The notes under the pieces were generated by a model that ran no database searches, was not told where the DNA came from, and saw only the letters and a list, made by a program, of their open reading frames with translations. Position numbers and translations under genes: made by a program. Positions 20,073 to 37,443 of a stretch of DNA of 64,000 bases are shown piece by piece. The first letter of the stretch is position 1. Every line of letters begins with the position of its first letter. Source of the stretch: Aliivibrio sp. 1S175 (GTDB lineage Bacteria; Pseudomonadota; Gammaproteobacteria; Enterobacterales; Vibrionaceae); the NCBI RefSeq assembly GCF_001690985.1, contig NZ_MAJS01000035.1:171529-235528 (forward strand), read 5' to 3'.

Positions 20073-20785
20073 TCTCTTTATTCCAACGCCAAACTTCATG
20101 GCAAAAGCTCATTAAACACAAACGAGAATACCTAGCTAAAGAGGCCCTAACAGAAGAGATAAGATCTGCACTCAATTTTTCATTACCACTAGGGACAACA
20201 TTAATTAAAGACTTGTCTTTTCTTGTTTTTGATTTAGAAACAACCGGAGTGAATGCCCAAAATGACCAAATATTAAGTATCGGCTGGGTAGAGATAAACC
20301 AAGGCAAGATAGATCTGTCGTCCGCTCAACATTATTACATTAATCATGGCCACGACGTAAAAAAAGAAACCGCGGTGATTAATCATATTACGCCAACCAT
20401 GCTGGCTGAGGGATCCCCATTAAATGAGGTCTTATCGCTGTTTCTAGCAGCCGCAAAAAATCGAAGTCTCATAGTGCATGGCAAATCAATTGAACACGCT
20501 TTTTTAGCGCATAACACCAAAACGTATTTTTCATTGCCTCCCCTGCCTTTTGTTTGGATTGATACGCTTTCAATTGAAGTCAACATTGCCAGAAAACTGG
20601 GAATAATGACGCAACAAAGCCAGCAATTGCATCGGGTAAGAGAGCGCTATAAATTACCACGCTATGCCGCACATAATGCCCTTATTGATTCGTTAGCAAC
20701 GGCTGAATTATTTTTAGCTCAAACACAGAAAATATTAAAAAAAGAAAACCAAACCATTGATCACATTTATCAGTATTCACAATAA
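20069..20785 (+). CDS. DEDDh-family 3'-5' exonuclease (DNA polymerase III epsilon-like)
   Basis: This 238-residue protein carries the exonuclease motifs of the DnaQ superfamily: FDLETTG with the first acidic pair (Exo I), HGKSIEHAFL in the Exo II position, and HNALIDSLATAELF with the DEDDh histidine (Exo III). It lacks the C-terminal region with which true DnaQ contacts the polymerase, so it is a stand-alone nuclease rather than the replicative proofreading subunit. The ATG overlaps the stop codon of the CBS/DUF294 gene by four bases, indicating translational coupling and a joint function. Longer starts inside the upstream gene are rejected. A strong terminator follows. Confidence 0.87.
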   Translation: MISLFQRQTSWQKLIKHKREYLAKEALTEEIRSALNFSLPLGTTLIKDLSFLVFDLETTGVNAQNDQILSIGWVEINQGKIDLSSAQHYYINHGHDVKKETAVINHITPTMLAEGSPLNEVLSLFLAAAKNRSLIVHGKSIEHAFLAHNTKTYFSLPPLPFVWIDTLSIEVNIARKLGIMTQQSQQLHRVRERYKLPRYAAHNALIDSLATAELFLAQTQKILKKENQTIDHIYQYSQ

Positions 20786-20788
20786 AAA

Positions 20789-20817
20789 AAGGCCGCTCCT
20801 TTAACAGCAGCGGCCTT
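20789..20817. terminator. Bidirectional terminator between exonuclease and melB-like genes
   Basis: A 9-bp GC-rich stem AAGGCCGCT/AGCGGCCTT is flanked by A7 on the left and a long T run on the right. It serves two convergent genes. Confidence 0.92.
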
Positions 20818-20839
20818 CTTTTTTTTAGATTAAATATAA

Positions 20840-22219
20840 TTAAGCTTCAACTGCTTTTTGAGTACTCGCTTTCACTGTTTCTTCACCCTCAACTGCTTCA
20901 GGGTTAAAACCATCATGTAAACGGTAATAACGGTGATACACCAAGCCACTCACCGTCATTAGAACTGCAGGAACACCTGCCATCATAAAGTGAAGTCCCA
21001 TGATAGTTTCTGCTGATTGCGCTACATTTGGAATGTAACCAACAATCGATAACCCCATACCTACGATAAAGCCACCTGCCGCACCCGCAAATTTCACAAG
21101 CATCGTTTGAACTGAGAAGATAACACTCTCACTACGACGACCCGTTTTGTATTCACCGTAATCCACTACATCCGCTAGCATTACTGTTTGCAATGCATTC
21201 GCAATACCTACACCAAACTTGATTGCAGCACCAGCACAACCGATTAACAGAACATTACCAGGAGAAACAACACCCATAAGAATAAGAAGCACACAAGAAA
21301 CCACAGGGAAACCACACGCCATTAACCACAAGTATTTACGAGGAAAGAGTGTCGCTAAGCGCGGGAACAAAAAGACGCCAGCCACTTCAGCAATACCTGC
21401 AACCATCATATAAACTGGAAATAACTCAGGGTTACCTAACGCATAAGTGAAGTAGTAAATAGCAAAGCCACCCACTAATAGGTTAGCAATTTGAAATGAT
21501 AATATCGTACCAATCAACGCTTTTAATTGATCATTTTTACCAATGATAACCAATACATCTTTAAAGCTGAATTTCTCTGCTTTTACGCTTGCTTCTGTTA
21601 CTGGCTCTTTTACATTACGAGCAATTAAGAAGGCGCTTAGTACAAACAAAACCGCAATTAGCATCGCAACATTAAAGAAACCATCACCTTGATTGCCGTT
21701 ACCTAGTTCACCCACAATATGTAGACCATAAGTACCGGTAATGAACCATGCAAGACTGGCAAATAAACGAGGCCATACAACCAGTTTTTCACGTTCTTGA
21801 CGAGAACTTGATAGCGCAGGGATCATTGACCAATAAGGAATATCCATAATGGTGTAAGTTAAGCCCCAAAGGATATAAGCCGCTGCCGCATAAATGTATA
21901 ACGCAGTGCCTTCAAACATGTGCGTACTAAAAAGACCGACAAGTACGATTGCATTTAAGAGCGTGCCAATCACAATCCAAGGACGAAATTTACCAAATTT
22001 AGAACGAGTATTATCAACAATAACACCCATCATCGGATCAGTAATAGCATCGATAATACGAGCTGCTAAAAAAATCGTTCCCACAAACGCCGCAGACAAA
22101 CCTGCCACGTCGGTAAAATAAAACATTAAAAATATATAAATTGGCGCACAAGCAAAATCTTTACCTAATGCACCAAGACCGTAAGAAAGTTTAGTTTGTA
22201 GAGTAATTTTTTCAGACAT
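20840..22219 (-). CDS. melB: Melibiose-type sugar:cation symporter (GPH family, MelB-like)
   Basis: The 459-residue, 12-helix inner-membrane transporter closely resembles E. coli MelB. The cation-site aspartates of MelB correspond to D57 and D61 in ARIIDAITDPMMG. The loop SKFGKFRPWI and the stretch YILWGLTYTIMDIPYWSMIP also match. MelB imports melibiose and other alpha- and beta-galactosides with Na+, H+ or Li+. The gene lies downstream of the second GH36 gene on the same strand but is separated from it by a terminator. It has its own palindromic operator. With lacZ nearby and no lacY-type permease in the window, it is the best local candidate for lactose entry too. That is inference. Confidence 0.9.
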   Translation of the reverse strand: MSEKITLQTKLSYGLGALGKDFACAPIYIFLMFYFTDVAGLSAAFVGTIFLAARIIDAITDPMMGVIVDNTRSKFGKFRPWIVIGTLLNAIVLVGLFSTHMFEGTALYIYAAAAYILWGLTYTIMDIPYWSMIPALSSSRQEREKLVVWPRLFASLAWFITGTYGLHIVGELGNGNQGDGFFNVAMLIAVLFVLSAFLIARNVKEPVTEASVKAEKFSFKDVLVIIGKNDQLKALIGTILSFQIANLLVGGFAIYYFTYALGNPELFPVYMMVAGIAEVAGVFLFPRLATLFPRKYLWLMACGFPVVSCVLLILMGVVSPGNVLLIGCAGAAIKFGVGIANALQTVMLADVVDYGEYKTGRRSESVIFSVQTMLVKFAGAAGGFIVGMGLSIVGYIPNVAQSAETIMGLHFMMAGVPAVLMTVSGLVYHRYYRLHDGFNPEAVEGEETVKASTQKAVEA

Positions 22220-22337
22220 CTTATATTCCTTTCCGATGGTGGAAGTTCTCTTTTTAACTAGAGATTCATTCCTACTTAATTGATGATGCCATGCTACCTA
22301 CTCCGTAACCATTATACCGTGACCAAAAACCACTTTA

Positions 22338-22351
22338 TGGAAACGTTTCCA
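22338..22351. promoter_or_regulatory. GalR-class operator upstream of melB
   Basis: TGGAAACGTTTCCA is a perfect 14-bp palindrome about 119 bp before the melB start. It differs from the galE operator at the symmetric third and twelfth positions (GG...CC instead of GT...AC), which may reflect preference for a different paralogous repressor. Confidence 0.75.
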
Positions 22352-22415
22352 GTAATATTCCAAAAATGAGACCTTAACAAGATTTAATTATAAACCTTTG
22401 TTTTTAAAAATTAAA

Positions 22416-22463
22416 AAGCCTCATTATTTGTATATATTGATATTCTATACAAAAAGGAGGCTT
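22416..22463 (-). terminator. Terminator downstream of GH36 (copy 2)
   Basis: Arms AAGCCTC and GAGGCTT enclose a second complementary pair (TTTGTATA / TCTATACAAA region), making a long hairpin just beyond the alpha-galactosidase stop. A T-rich tract follows on the minus strand. Confidence 0.7.
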
Positions 22464-22491
22464 CTGGATTATTCTATTTTATTGTTATCGT

Positions 22492-24606
22492 TTACAATTT
22501 TTCTAATTTTATCAACATCGCACTTTCTGCATCTAAAATCGGCATCGTTAATCCTACGTCTTCGCACCATTCCCCGGACAAATCACAACTCTCTTCAGTC
22601 CAAAATGGTTGGTAATTTACAATCTCATTATAATTAGACGGTTTATCTAGAATACTCACCCGGTATACAGCGGTACGATCTAAACCAGGAATACGTAAAT
22701 GCCCACTTAACGAATTGGTTGGCATTGCTAATTGCGCCAACATGACGACCGCTTCAGATTGATCATTTGCCACTACCGCATGAATTTGGTGTGCTTCGTC
22801 ATCCGATGGAACCCGCCACGTTCGACCTGTATGCAGTAACGGGCGTAAGGTTTTATGCAACTTGATATAGCGCTCAAACCCTTGCTTTTCCTCTTGTAAC
22901 TCTTTTACTGGATCAAGCTCAATACCCATGTGTCCGAATATCGCCGTTAACCCTCTAAACTCAATGCTATGGCGGCGGCGTGTACTATGACAATGGCTTG
23001 AACCAATGTGACTGCCCATCACTTCTGGGGGAAAGAAGTAACTCATACCTCGTTGAATGCTTTGTCGTTCTAGCGCATCATTATTATCCGATGGCCAAAA
23101 ACGATGAGTACGTTTCAACACTTCAAAATCAATACGTCCACCACCGGCTGCGCACGATTCAATCTCAACCGTTGGGTGTGCAGCACGGATCTTATCAACC
23201 AATTGATAGTAACGTGCTACTTGTTGACGCCCTGCCGCCAGACCATTATGAGCTGGCTGTACGACTTCACGATTCATGTCCCACTTAATATAATCAATCG
23301 CATACTGGGTTAAGAAATGATCTAATCGTTCATAGAGGTAGTTAAACGCCTCGTCATTTTGCAGATCAATAACGTATTGGTTACGTCCTGTTGGTTGATC
23401 ATAACCTTCAACCGCCAACAACCAATCAGGGTGTTGACGATATAAATCAGAATCCTTGTTGATCATTTCAGGTTCAAACCAAAGACCAAACTCCATACCT
23501 AATCCACGAACATGATCAATAATTGGCGTTAACCCTTTCGGATATTTGTTGTGATCTAAGAACCAATCACCCAATGCGGCTTTATCACCGCTTCGACCTT
23601 TGAACCAACCGTCATCAATAATAAAACGCTCTACTCCCATTTGAGCCGATTGCGTTGCCATTTCCATAATGTAGTCAGGATCATGCTCAAAATAGATCCC
23701 TTCCCACGTATTAAGGTGAATTGGGCGTGCAGTATTTATTATTTGCTTATCAAGAATTGATTCTCTGACGTGTGAGTGAAATTGATGACTCATGCCATTC
23801 AATCCTTGATCACTGTAACTTGCATACAGCCACGGTGTTGTTAATTCCTCACCTTGTTGCAAGGTAATTTCACCCGGAAGATAAATCACTTCGGCCTGCA
23901 TATAACGACGGCCATCGGCTTTTACGTCAACACGCAAACGGTGATTACCACTCCATGCAAAATGGAACCCATACACATCGCCTTGCATTTCATCAAAGTG
24001 ACGGGTGCCTGCAACTAATGCCGGGTAATGCTCATGAGACGTACGCCCACGACGGTTTTCTTGTTGATATCCACCTTGTTGTAATGGCTGACGAACCGTT
24101 TGAAATTCATGGACCCAACGACCGTAATACGTCATTAACTCAGCAGCTCGAGCAGGTAGCGGTAAGGTATTTGCTAATCGATTAATTTGGTAAGGTGTTG
24201 ATTTTATATTGATAAGAGAATGACGAGTTTTCATCACATCTTGTTTATCTAAACTCAACTCCGTTATCATTCGCAATCCAGCAAGCGCATCTTCACTCGT
24301 CAGAGTCACGCTATGTGAATTCGATTTAATCTCTGTCATTGTAAATACAGGCGCCCAATCAGCACCATTACGATGTCCTTCAAGACACGGACTGCTAAAT
24401 ACACCTCGGCCTAACTCTGGCGCGAGCGTCATTGCAACATCATTATCCAAACGGCCATAAGGAACTGGACGCAAAAGAGAAGAACAGAAAGAGGCAATAT
24501 CCCCACTTACTGGCTTACCCCAGTGCAAGATCTCTGCACAGTCGCCAGCGTCAATAATCACCTGGCTATTTGTACCCGTTAATACAATGATTTCTTTTTG
24601 CGTCAT
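22492..24606 (-). CDS. Alpha-galactosidase, glycoside hydrolase family 36 (copy 2)
   Basis: A 704-residue cytoplasmic alpha-galactosidase that is clearly paralogous to the product of 14789-16891. Shared blocks include HLNTWEGIYF, GVERFIIDDGWF, KYPKGL, EFGLWFEPEM and GMSYFFPPEVMG. The nucleophile is D443 in IKWDMNRE, and the second catalytic motif is SDNNDALERQ after SCAAGGGRIDFE. No signal peptide is present. It is divergent from lacZ, with a 338-bp shared regulatory region carrying two GalR-class operators and a CRP-like site. The start is the first ATG; the ribosome site before it is weak. It would release galactose from melibiose or raffinose-type sugars brought in by the MelB-like carrier. 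Confidence 0.93.
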   Translation of the reverse strand: MTQKEIIVLTGTNSQVIIDAGDCAEILHWGKPVSGDIASFCSSLLRPVPYGRLDNDVAMTLAPELGRGVFSSPCLEGHRNGADWAPVFTMTEIKSNSHSVTLTSEDALAGLRMITELSLDKQDVMKTRHSLINIKSTPYQINRLANTLPLPARAAELMTYYGRWVHEFQTVRQPLQQGGYQQENRRGRTSHEHYPALVAGTRHFDEMQGDVYGFHFAWSGNHRLRVDVKADGRRYMQAEVIYLPGEITLQQGEELTTPWLYASYSDQGLNGMSHQFHSHVRESILDKQIINTARPIHLNTWEGIYFEHDPDYIMEMATQSAQMGVERFIIDDGWFKGRSGDKAALGDWFLDHNKYPKGLTPIIDHVRGLGMEFGLWFEPEMINKDSDLYRQHPDWLLAVEGYDQPTGRNQYVIDLQNDEAFNYLYERLDHFLTQYAIDYIKWDMNREVVQPAHNGLAAGRQQVARYYQLVDKIRAAHPTVEIESCAAGGGRIDFEVLKRTHRFWPSDNNDALERQSIQRGMSYFFPPEVMGSHIGSSHCHSTRRRHSIEFRGLTAIFGHMGIELDPVKELQEEKQGFERYIKLHKTLRPLLHTGRTWRVPSDDEAHQIHAVVANDQSEAVVMLAQLAMPTNSLSGHLRIPGLDRTAVYRVSILDKPSNYNEIVNYQPFWTEESCDLSGEWCEDVGLTMPILDAESAMLIKLEKL

Positions 24607-24684
24607 GAGATGAACCGTAAGCAGTTTTAATTGCCCTCTATAATAAAGAAAAAAAGGAATATTTCTGTGAATTACCGCAAACTA

Positions 24685-24698
24685 TGGAAACGTTTACA
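24685..24698. promoter_or_regulatory. GalR-class operator, aga2-proximal
   Basis: TGGAAACGTTTACA combines one half of the melB-type site (TGGAAA) with one half of the galE-type site (TTTACA). It lies about 79 bp before the alpha-galactosidase start. Confidence 0.75.
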
Positions 24699-24764
24699 AA
24701 AACTAAAAGAAAACAACAACGATCAATAAATACTGATTTTAAATAGATAAAAAAGAGAACTTAA

Positions 24765-24780
24765 CGTGAGAAAGATCACG
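24765..24780. promoter_or_regulatory. Probable CRP (cAMP receptor protein) site
   Basis: CGTGA-N6-TCACG is a symmetric match to the CRP half-sites TGTGA/TCACA with the correct 6-bp spacer. Its central position between two divergent sugar genes suggests catabolite control of both. Confidence 0.6.
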
Positions 24781-24827
24781 ATTAATAGGATAAAAAGGAC
24801 GATAAAGTAAAAATGCCGCTCACGTCA

Positions 24828-24841
24828 TGTAAACGTTTCCA
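24828..24841. promoter_or_regulatory. GalR-class operator, lacZ-proximal
   Basis: TGTAAACGTTTCCA is the mirror-image hybrid of the aga2-proximal site. It lies about 104 bp before the lacZ start. The two sites are 143 bp apart centre to centre, so DNA looping is conceivable. Confidence 0.75.
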
Positions 24842-24881
24842 AAAAGTATTTACACTAGGCCCATATTAATGCGAAGGGTAA

Positions 24882-28037
<3,156 letters not shown>

Positions 28038-28054
28038 GCTCACTAACTCAAATC

Positions 28055-28084
28055 AAATCCTCAGAATCACGGTTCTGAGGATTT
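28055..28084 (+). terminator. Terminator of lacZ
   Basis: Perfect 12-bp arms AAATCCTCAGAA/TTCTGAGGATTT with a 6-nt loop, followed by a run of T, lie 18 bp after the lacZ stop. Confidence 0.92.
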
Positions 28085-28209
28085 TTTTGTTTTTCTTATC
28101 GCTATGTTAATTACATTGCTTTATTTAAAGATAAAATCCTTTATATTAAACAAGTTACTTCATAACAAACCAATACTCCCTACTGCACAAATAAGAATAA
28201 GAGATTTCT

Positions 28210-29220
28210 ATGGCCACCATTAAAGACGTAGCAAAAGAAGCAGGCGTATCAATTGCGACGACATCCCGAGTCATTAACAATGCCCCACACACCAGTGAAA
28301 AAGCGATTGTTGCTGTCAAAAAAGCCATGGAAACCTTAGGTTATCGCCCCAATTCAAACGCTCGTGCTTTAGTGAGTAAAACCTCAAATACCATTGGTGT
28401 ATTGGTTAATGATGTTTCAGCTCCTTTCTTTGGCTCTATGGTAAAAGCCATTGATACGGTTGCCAATGAACAAGGGAAACAAGTCCTTATTGGTAATGGA
28501 TATCATGATGCGACTAAAGAAAAAAACGCCATTGATTTGTTAATTAATAGCCGTTGTGAATCATTAGTGGTGCACAGTAAAGGGTTAAGTAATGAAGTAC
28601 TGATTAAGTTAGCTGATGAAGTTCCGGGCATGGTTCTTATTAACCGTTTTATTCCTGAAATTGCGTCTCGTTGCATTGCACTTGATAATTATAAAGGATC
28701 TTACCTTGCGACGGAGCACTTGATCCGCCAAGGCCATCAGCACATCGGTTATATCTGCTCAAGTCATGACATTGATGATGCCCATGACCGTAAAACCGGT
28801 TACTTACAAGCATTAGAAGATAATGGGATTACTGTAAAAGAAGAATACATTGAGTATGGCGAACCCGATGAAGAAGGCGGAGAGCAAGCAGTTATAAACT
28901 TAATTGCCAAGAATACGCCGATTACCGCTATCGCCACTTATAACGATTATATGGCCGCTGGATGCATGGCATTATTGCAAGAGAACGGGATTCGGATCCC
29001 TGAAGACATGTCGGTCATTGGGTTTGATGATGGTCATATTGCTCGCTATATTTATCCTCGATTAACGACTATTCGTTACCCTATCCAAATCATGGCGAAT
29101 CAAGCGGTAAACTTATCTCTCAAATTAGCGAGTCGCGATGCTGAAGAACAAACCGATCATAAGTTATTTATTCCAATTTTAGTTCGTCGCTCTTCTGTTG
29201 GTTGTATTTCATCGAAATAA
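28210..29220 (+). CDS. GalR/GalS-type LacI-family transcriptional repressor (copy 2)
   Basis: This 336-residue protein is a close paralogue of the regulator at 4200-5204, sharing blocks such as YRPNxNARALVSK, LLINxRCESLVVHSKG and TxYNDYMAAG. The helix-turn-helix reads SIATTSRV where copy 1 reads SVATVSRV. Those changes fall in the recognition helix and could alter operator preference. The effector domain retains galactose-repressor-like segments, so galactose is the likely inducer. It follows lacZ but has its own gap and is cut off by lacZ's terminator. I see no GalR-class operator in front of it. An AAGAGA site precedes the ATG. In E. coli the equivalent pair would be GalR and the isorepressor GalS; which copy matches which cannot be decided here. 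Confidence 0.9.
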   Translation: MATIKDVAKEAGVSIATTSRVINNAPHTSEKAIVAVKKAMETLGYRPNSNARALVSKTSNTIGVLVNDVSAPFFGSMVKAIDTVANEQGKQVLIGNGYHDATKEKNAIDLLINSRCESLVVHSKGLSNEVLIKLADEVPGMVLINRFIPEIASRCIALDNYKGSYLATEHLIRQGHQHIGYICSSHDIDDAHDRKTGYLQALEDNGITVKEEYIEYGEPDEEGGEQAVINLIAKNTPITAIATYNDYMAAGCMALLQENGIRIPEDMSVIGFDDGHIARYIYPRLTTIRYPIQIMANQAVNLSLKLASRDAEEQTDHKLFIPILVRRSSVGCISSK

Positions 29221-29275
29221 ATACACATTAAAACCAACAACCTTAATAGTAACTTATAAACCTGAATCATTTTCC

Positions 29276-29303
29276 ATGGCATGCTGAGCCCTCGGCATGT
29301 CAT
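29276..29303 (+). terminator. Terminator of the second galR-like gene
   Basis: Imperfect 13-bp arms ATGGCATGCTGAG/CTCGGCATGTCAT with a 2-nt loop are followed by TATTTTTAAT. Confidence 0.75.
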
Positions 29304-29339
29304 TATTTTTAATCGCTTTCTTATTTAGAGCGTATTTCC

Positions 29340-30680
29340 ATGCCAAGAACCGAAGCTACAATGAATAAAAGAATGAATATTATTGCCTTAACTTGGCCAA
29401 TATTCATTGAAACGCTACTTCGCACTGCCATTAATACCAGTGATGTTTTCATGCTATCTAGCTATTCTGATCACGCTGTTTCTGCTGTTGGGGTTATTTC
29501 TCAAATATCCTTTTTCCTAATCGTAGTCTCTAGCATGGTCAGCAGCGGTACTGGCATATTAATCTCTCAATACAATGGCGCTGGTCGTTACGACGACGTC
29601 GTCCATGTAGGTATTGCCAGTGTATTTCTGGCTATTATTGTCGGGATACTTCTCAGTTTGTTTGCCGTAACTGGCGCCGAATATTTGATCCCTCTTTACA
29701 ATTTAGAAGCCCAAGTCGAACAGTACGCAACTGAATATTTATTAATTAGCGGAGCGTTCACCTTCTCTATCACCATTGGTATTGTATTCTCAACAATTCT
29801 ACGTAGTCACGGATACGCAAAATCCCCAATGGTCATAAATCTCATTGCAGGCGCGATTAATATCATCGGTAATTACTGTGCTTTGTATCAACCTTTTGGA
29901 TTGCCTGTTTATGGCGTTGCTGGTGTTGCTATCTCAACCGTATTTAGTCAATGCATCGGCACCTTATTATTTTTGGTGGTGCTGCGTAAAAAAGAAATCA
30001 CTTTACCACTCGCTCAATATCGTGGCGTACCAAAAGCGATATACAAGAAAATATTAACCATTGGTGCCATGAATTCAGGTGAAGTACTTTCTTATAATAT
30101 GGCGCAAATGGCGATAGTATTCTTTATCGTTCAAATGGGTACCGCGTCATTAACCGCCTTCACTTACGCACAAAACATTGCTCGTATTTCTTTTGCCTTT
30201 GCCCTTTCTATCGGTCAAGCCAGCCAAATTCAGACGGGATATTTTGTCGGCAAAGGATGGATAGATGACATTACTTTAAAAGTACAAAAATATTTTGTCG
30301 TCAGCTTTATTGCCTCTTTAATTATCACTATCACGATTTATCTTTTCCGATTCGAGATCATTGATGTATTTACCCAAGATCCTGAGGTTATTCTTTTGGT
30401 CGCAAGCTTAATTACAGGCTCAATACTGCTTGAAGCAGGTCGTGTATTTAATCTTATATTTATATCTGCCTTAAAAGCGACAGGAGACATTAAATTCCCT
30501 GTTCAGATGGGAATACTAAGTATGTGGGGCATCGGTGTCGTAATGAGTTACTTCTTAGGTATACATTGGGGTTATGGTGTATTAGGAGCCTGGCTTGCCG
30601 TTGCCATGGATGAGTGGTTTAGAGGGTTGATTATGGCTTATCGTTGGCGAGCAAAGAAATGGATAAAATACACGCTATAG
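29340..30680 (+). CDS. MATE-family multidrug/toxic-compound exporter
   Basis: A 446-residue, 12-helix membrane protein of the MATE (MatE) superfamily. It shows the duplicated six-helix organisation, the first-half motif near LTWPIFIETLLRT and the segment SGTGILISQYNGAG, and a second-half counterpart around GQASQIQTGYFVGKG. Such proteins export cationic drugs or metabolites in exchange for Na+ or H+; the substrate here is unknown. The first ATG is used; a second ATG seven codons on is equally possible because the ribosome site is weak. It stands between two sugar regulators, with terminator-bounded flanks, so a role in sugar metabolism is not implied by operon structure. The location might allow export of a toxic sugar analogue, but that is speculation. 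Confidence 0.88.
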   Translation: MPRTEATMNKRMNIIALTWPIFIETLLRTAINTSDVFMLSSYSDHAVSAVGVISQISFFLIVVSSMVSSGTGILISQYNGAGRYDDVVHVGIASVFLAIIVGILLSLFAVTGAEYLIPLYNLEAQVEQYATEYLLISGAFTFSITIGIVFSTILRSHGYAKSPMVINLIAGAINIIGNYCALYQPFGLPVYGVAGVAISTVFSQCIGTLLFLVVLRKKEITLPLAQYRGVPKAIYKKILTIGAMNSGEVLSYNMAQMAIVFFIVQMGTASLTAFTYAQNIARISFAFALSIGQASQIQTGYFVGKGWIDDITLKVQKYFVVSFIASLIITITIYLFRFEIIDVFTQDPEVILLVASLITGSILLEAGRVFNLIFISALKATGDIKFPVQMGILSMWGIGVVMSYFLGIHWGYGVLGAWLAVAMDEWFRGLIMAYRWRAKKWIKYTL

Positions 30681-30735
30681 CTACAACATATTACTCTATT
30701 AACTAAAATATGATGTGCTTATCTCGATATAATTA

Positions 30736-30750
30736 AAGTTTTACTAAATT
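30736..30750. promoter_or_regulatory. TTTACTAAA-type site upstream of ebgR
   Basis: The sequence AAGTTTTACTAAATT carries the TTTACTAAA half-site that recurs upstream of ebgA, the second ygjI gene and ygjK. It lies about 85 bp before ebgR and may mediate autoregulation. Only one clear half is present. Confidence 0.45.
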
Positions 30751-30833
30751 AATGATAATTTGAGTATCGTACTAAGTGTTAATTCAGTACTATATCAAAA
30801 GAATAAATTATAAAACGATTGGCTGGAGGATGA

Positions 30834-31829
<996 letters not shown>

Positions 31830-31857
31830 ATGACTCGAATCACTTTTTACTGATATT

Positions 31858-31880
31858 AAGCAGCGTTTATCTCGCTGCTT
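31858..31880 (+). terminator. Terminator of ebgR
   Basis: An 8-bp stem AAGCAGCG/CGCTGCTT with a 7-nt loop is followed directly by a run of T. Confidence 0.9.
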
Positions 31881-32058
31881 TTTTTTACATCTAAATTTTA
31901 ACGAATTATCCTACTCTTTTCTATTTCTGCACAAAACCGCATCACTTCACACTTATTTTATCTATTTATTAATCAATTCAAGTTAATGAATTGTTTCTAC
32001 AACTCAGATTAACGTTACCAAGCTCACAAAGCTCAGTTCATTATGTGACCAAGTTAAA

Positions 32059-32101
32059 AGTAAAACAATTTACTGATTTGCTTTACTAAAACTTTAGTTA
32101 A
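32059..32101. promoter_or_regulatory. Putative EbgR operator pair before ebgA
   Basis: Two dyads lie close together: AGTAAA-acaa-TTTACT (32059-32074) and TTTACTAAAACTTTAGTTAA (32082-32101; arms match at 8 of 9 positions around a central AC). They end about 70 bp before the ebgA start. The same TTTACTAAA half-site recurs at three other promoters in the locus. Confidence 0.65.
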
Positions 32102-32139
32102 TATCTTTTACCAGAGATTGATTTATTACCTATTAATAA

Positions 32140-35723
<3,584 letters not shown>

Positions 35724-35755
35724 GCAATAGAAAACCAATAATAAACGGCATCTGA

Positions 35756-37282
<1,527 letters not shown>

Positions 37283-37323
37283 TTCATGGTTTTTTAATTA
37301 AATAAAACTAAACAGAAAAAAAA

Positions 37324-37350
37324 CGAGAGTAATCACACTCTCGGTTTTTT
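37324..37350 (+). terminator. Terminator of the ebgAC-ygjI unit
   Basis: A 7-bp stem CGAGAGT/ACTCTCG with a 6-nt loop is followed by G and a run of T. Confidence 0.88.
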
Positions 37351-37443
37351 TATTTTAATTAATACTTTATCCGTTATTCGCCATCGATTTTTCCCTATTT
37401 GTAAACTACGTTTATTCTAGATAATAAAAATCAATGGTGTGTT

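Noticed and set aside
32031-32050. TCACA ... TGTGA near ebgA as a CRP site
   Set aside because: The half-sites face outwards (TCACA first), the wrong orientation, and are too far apart.
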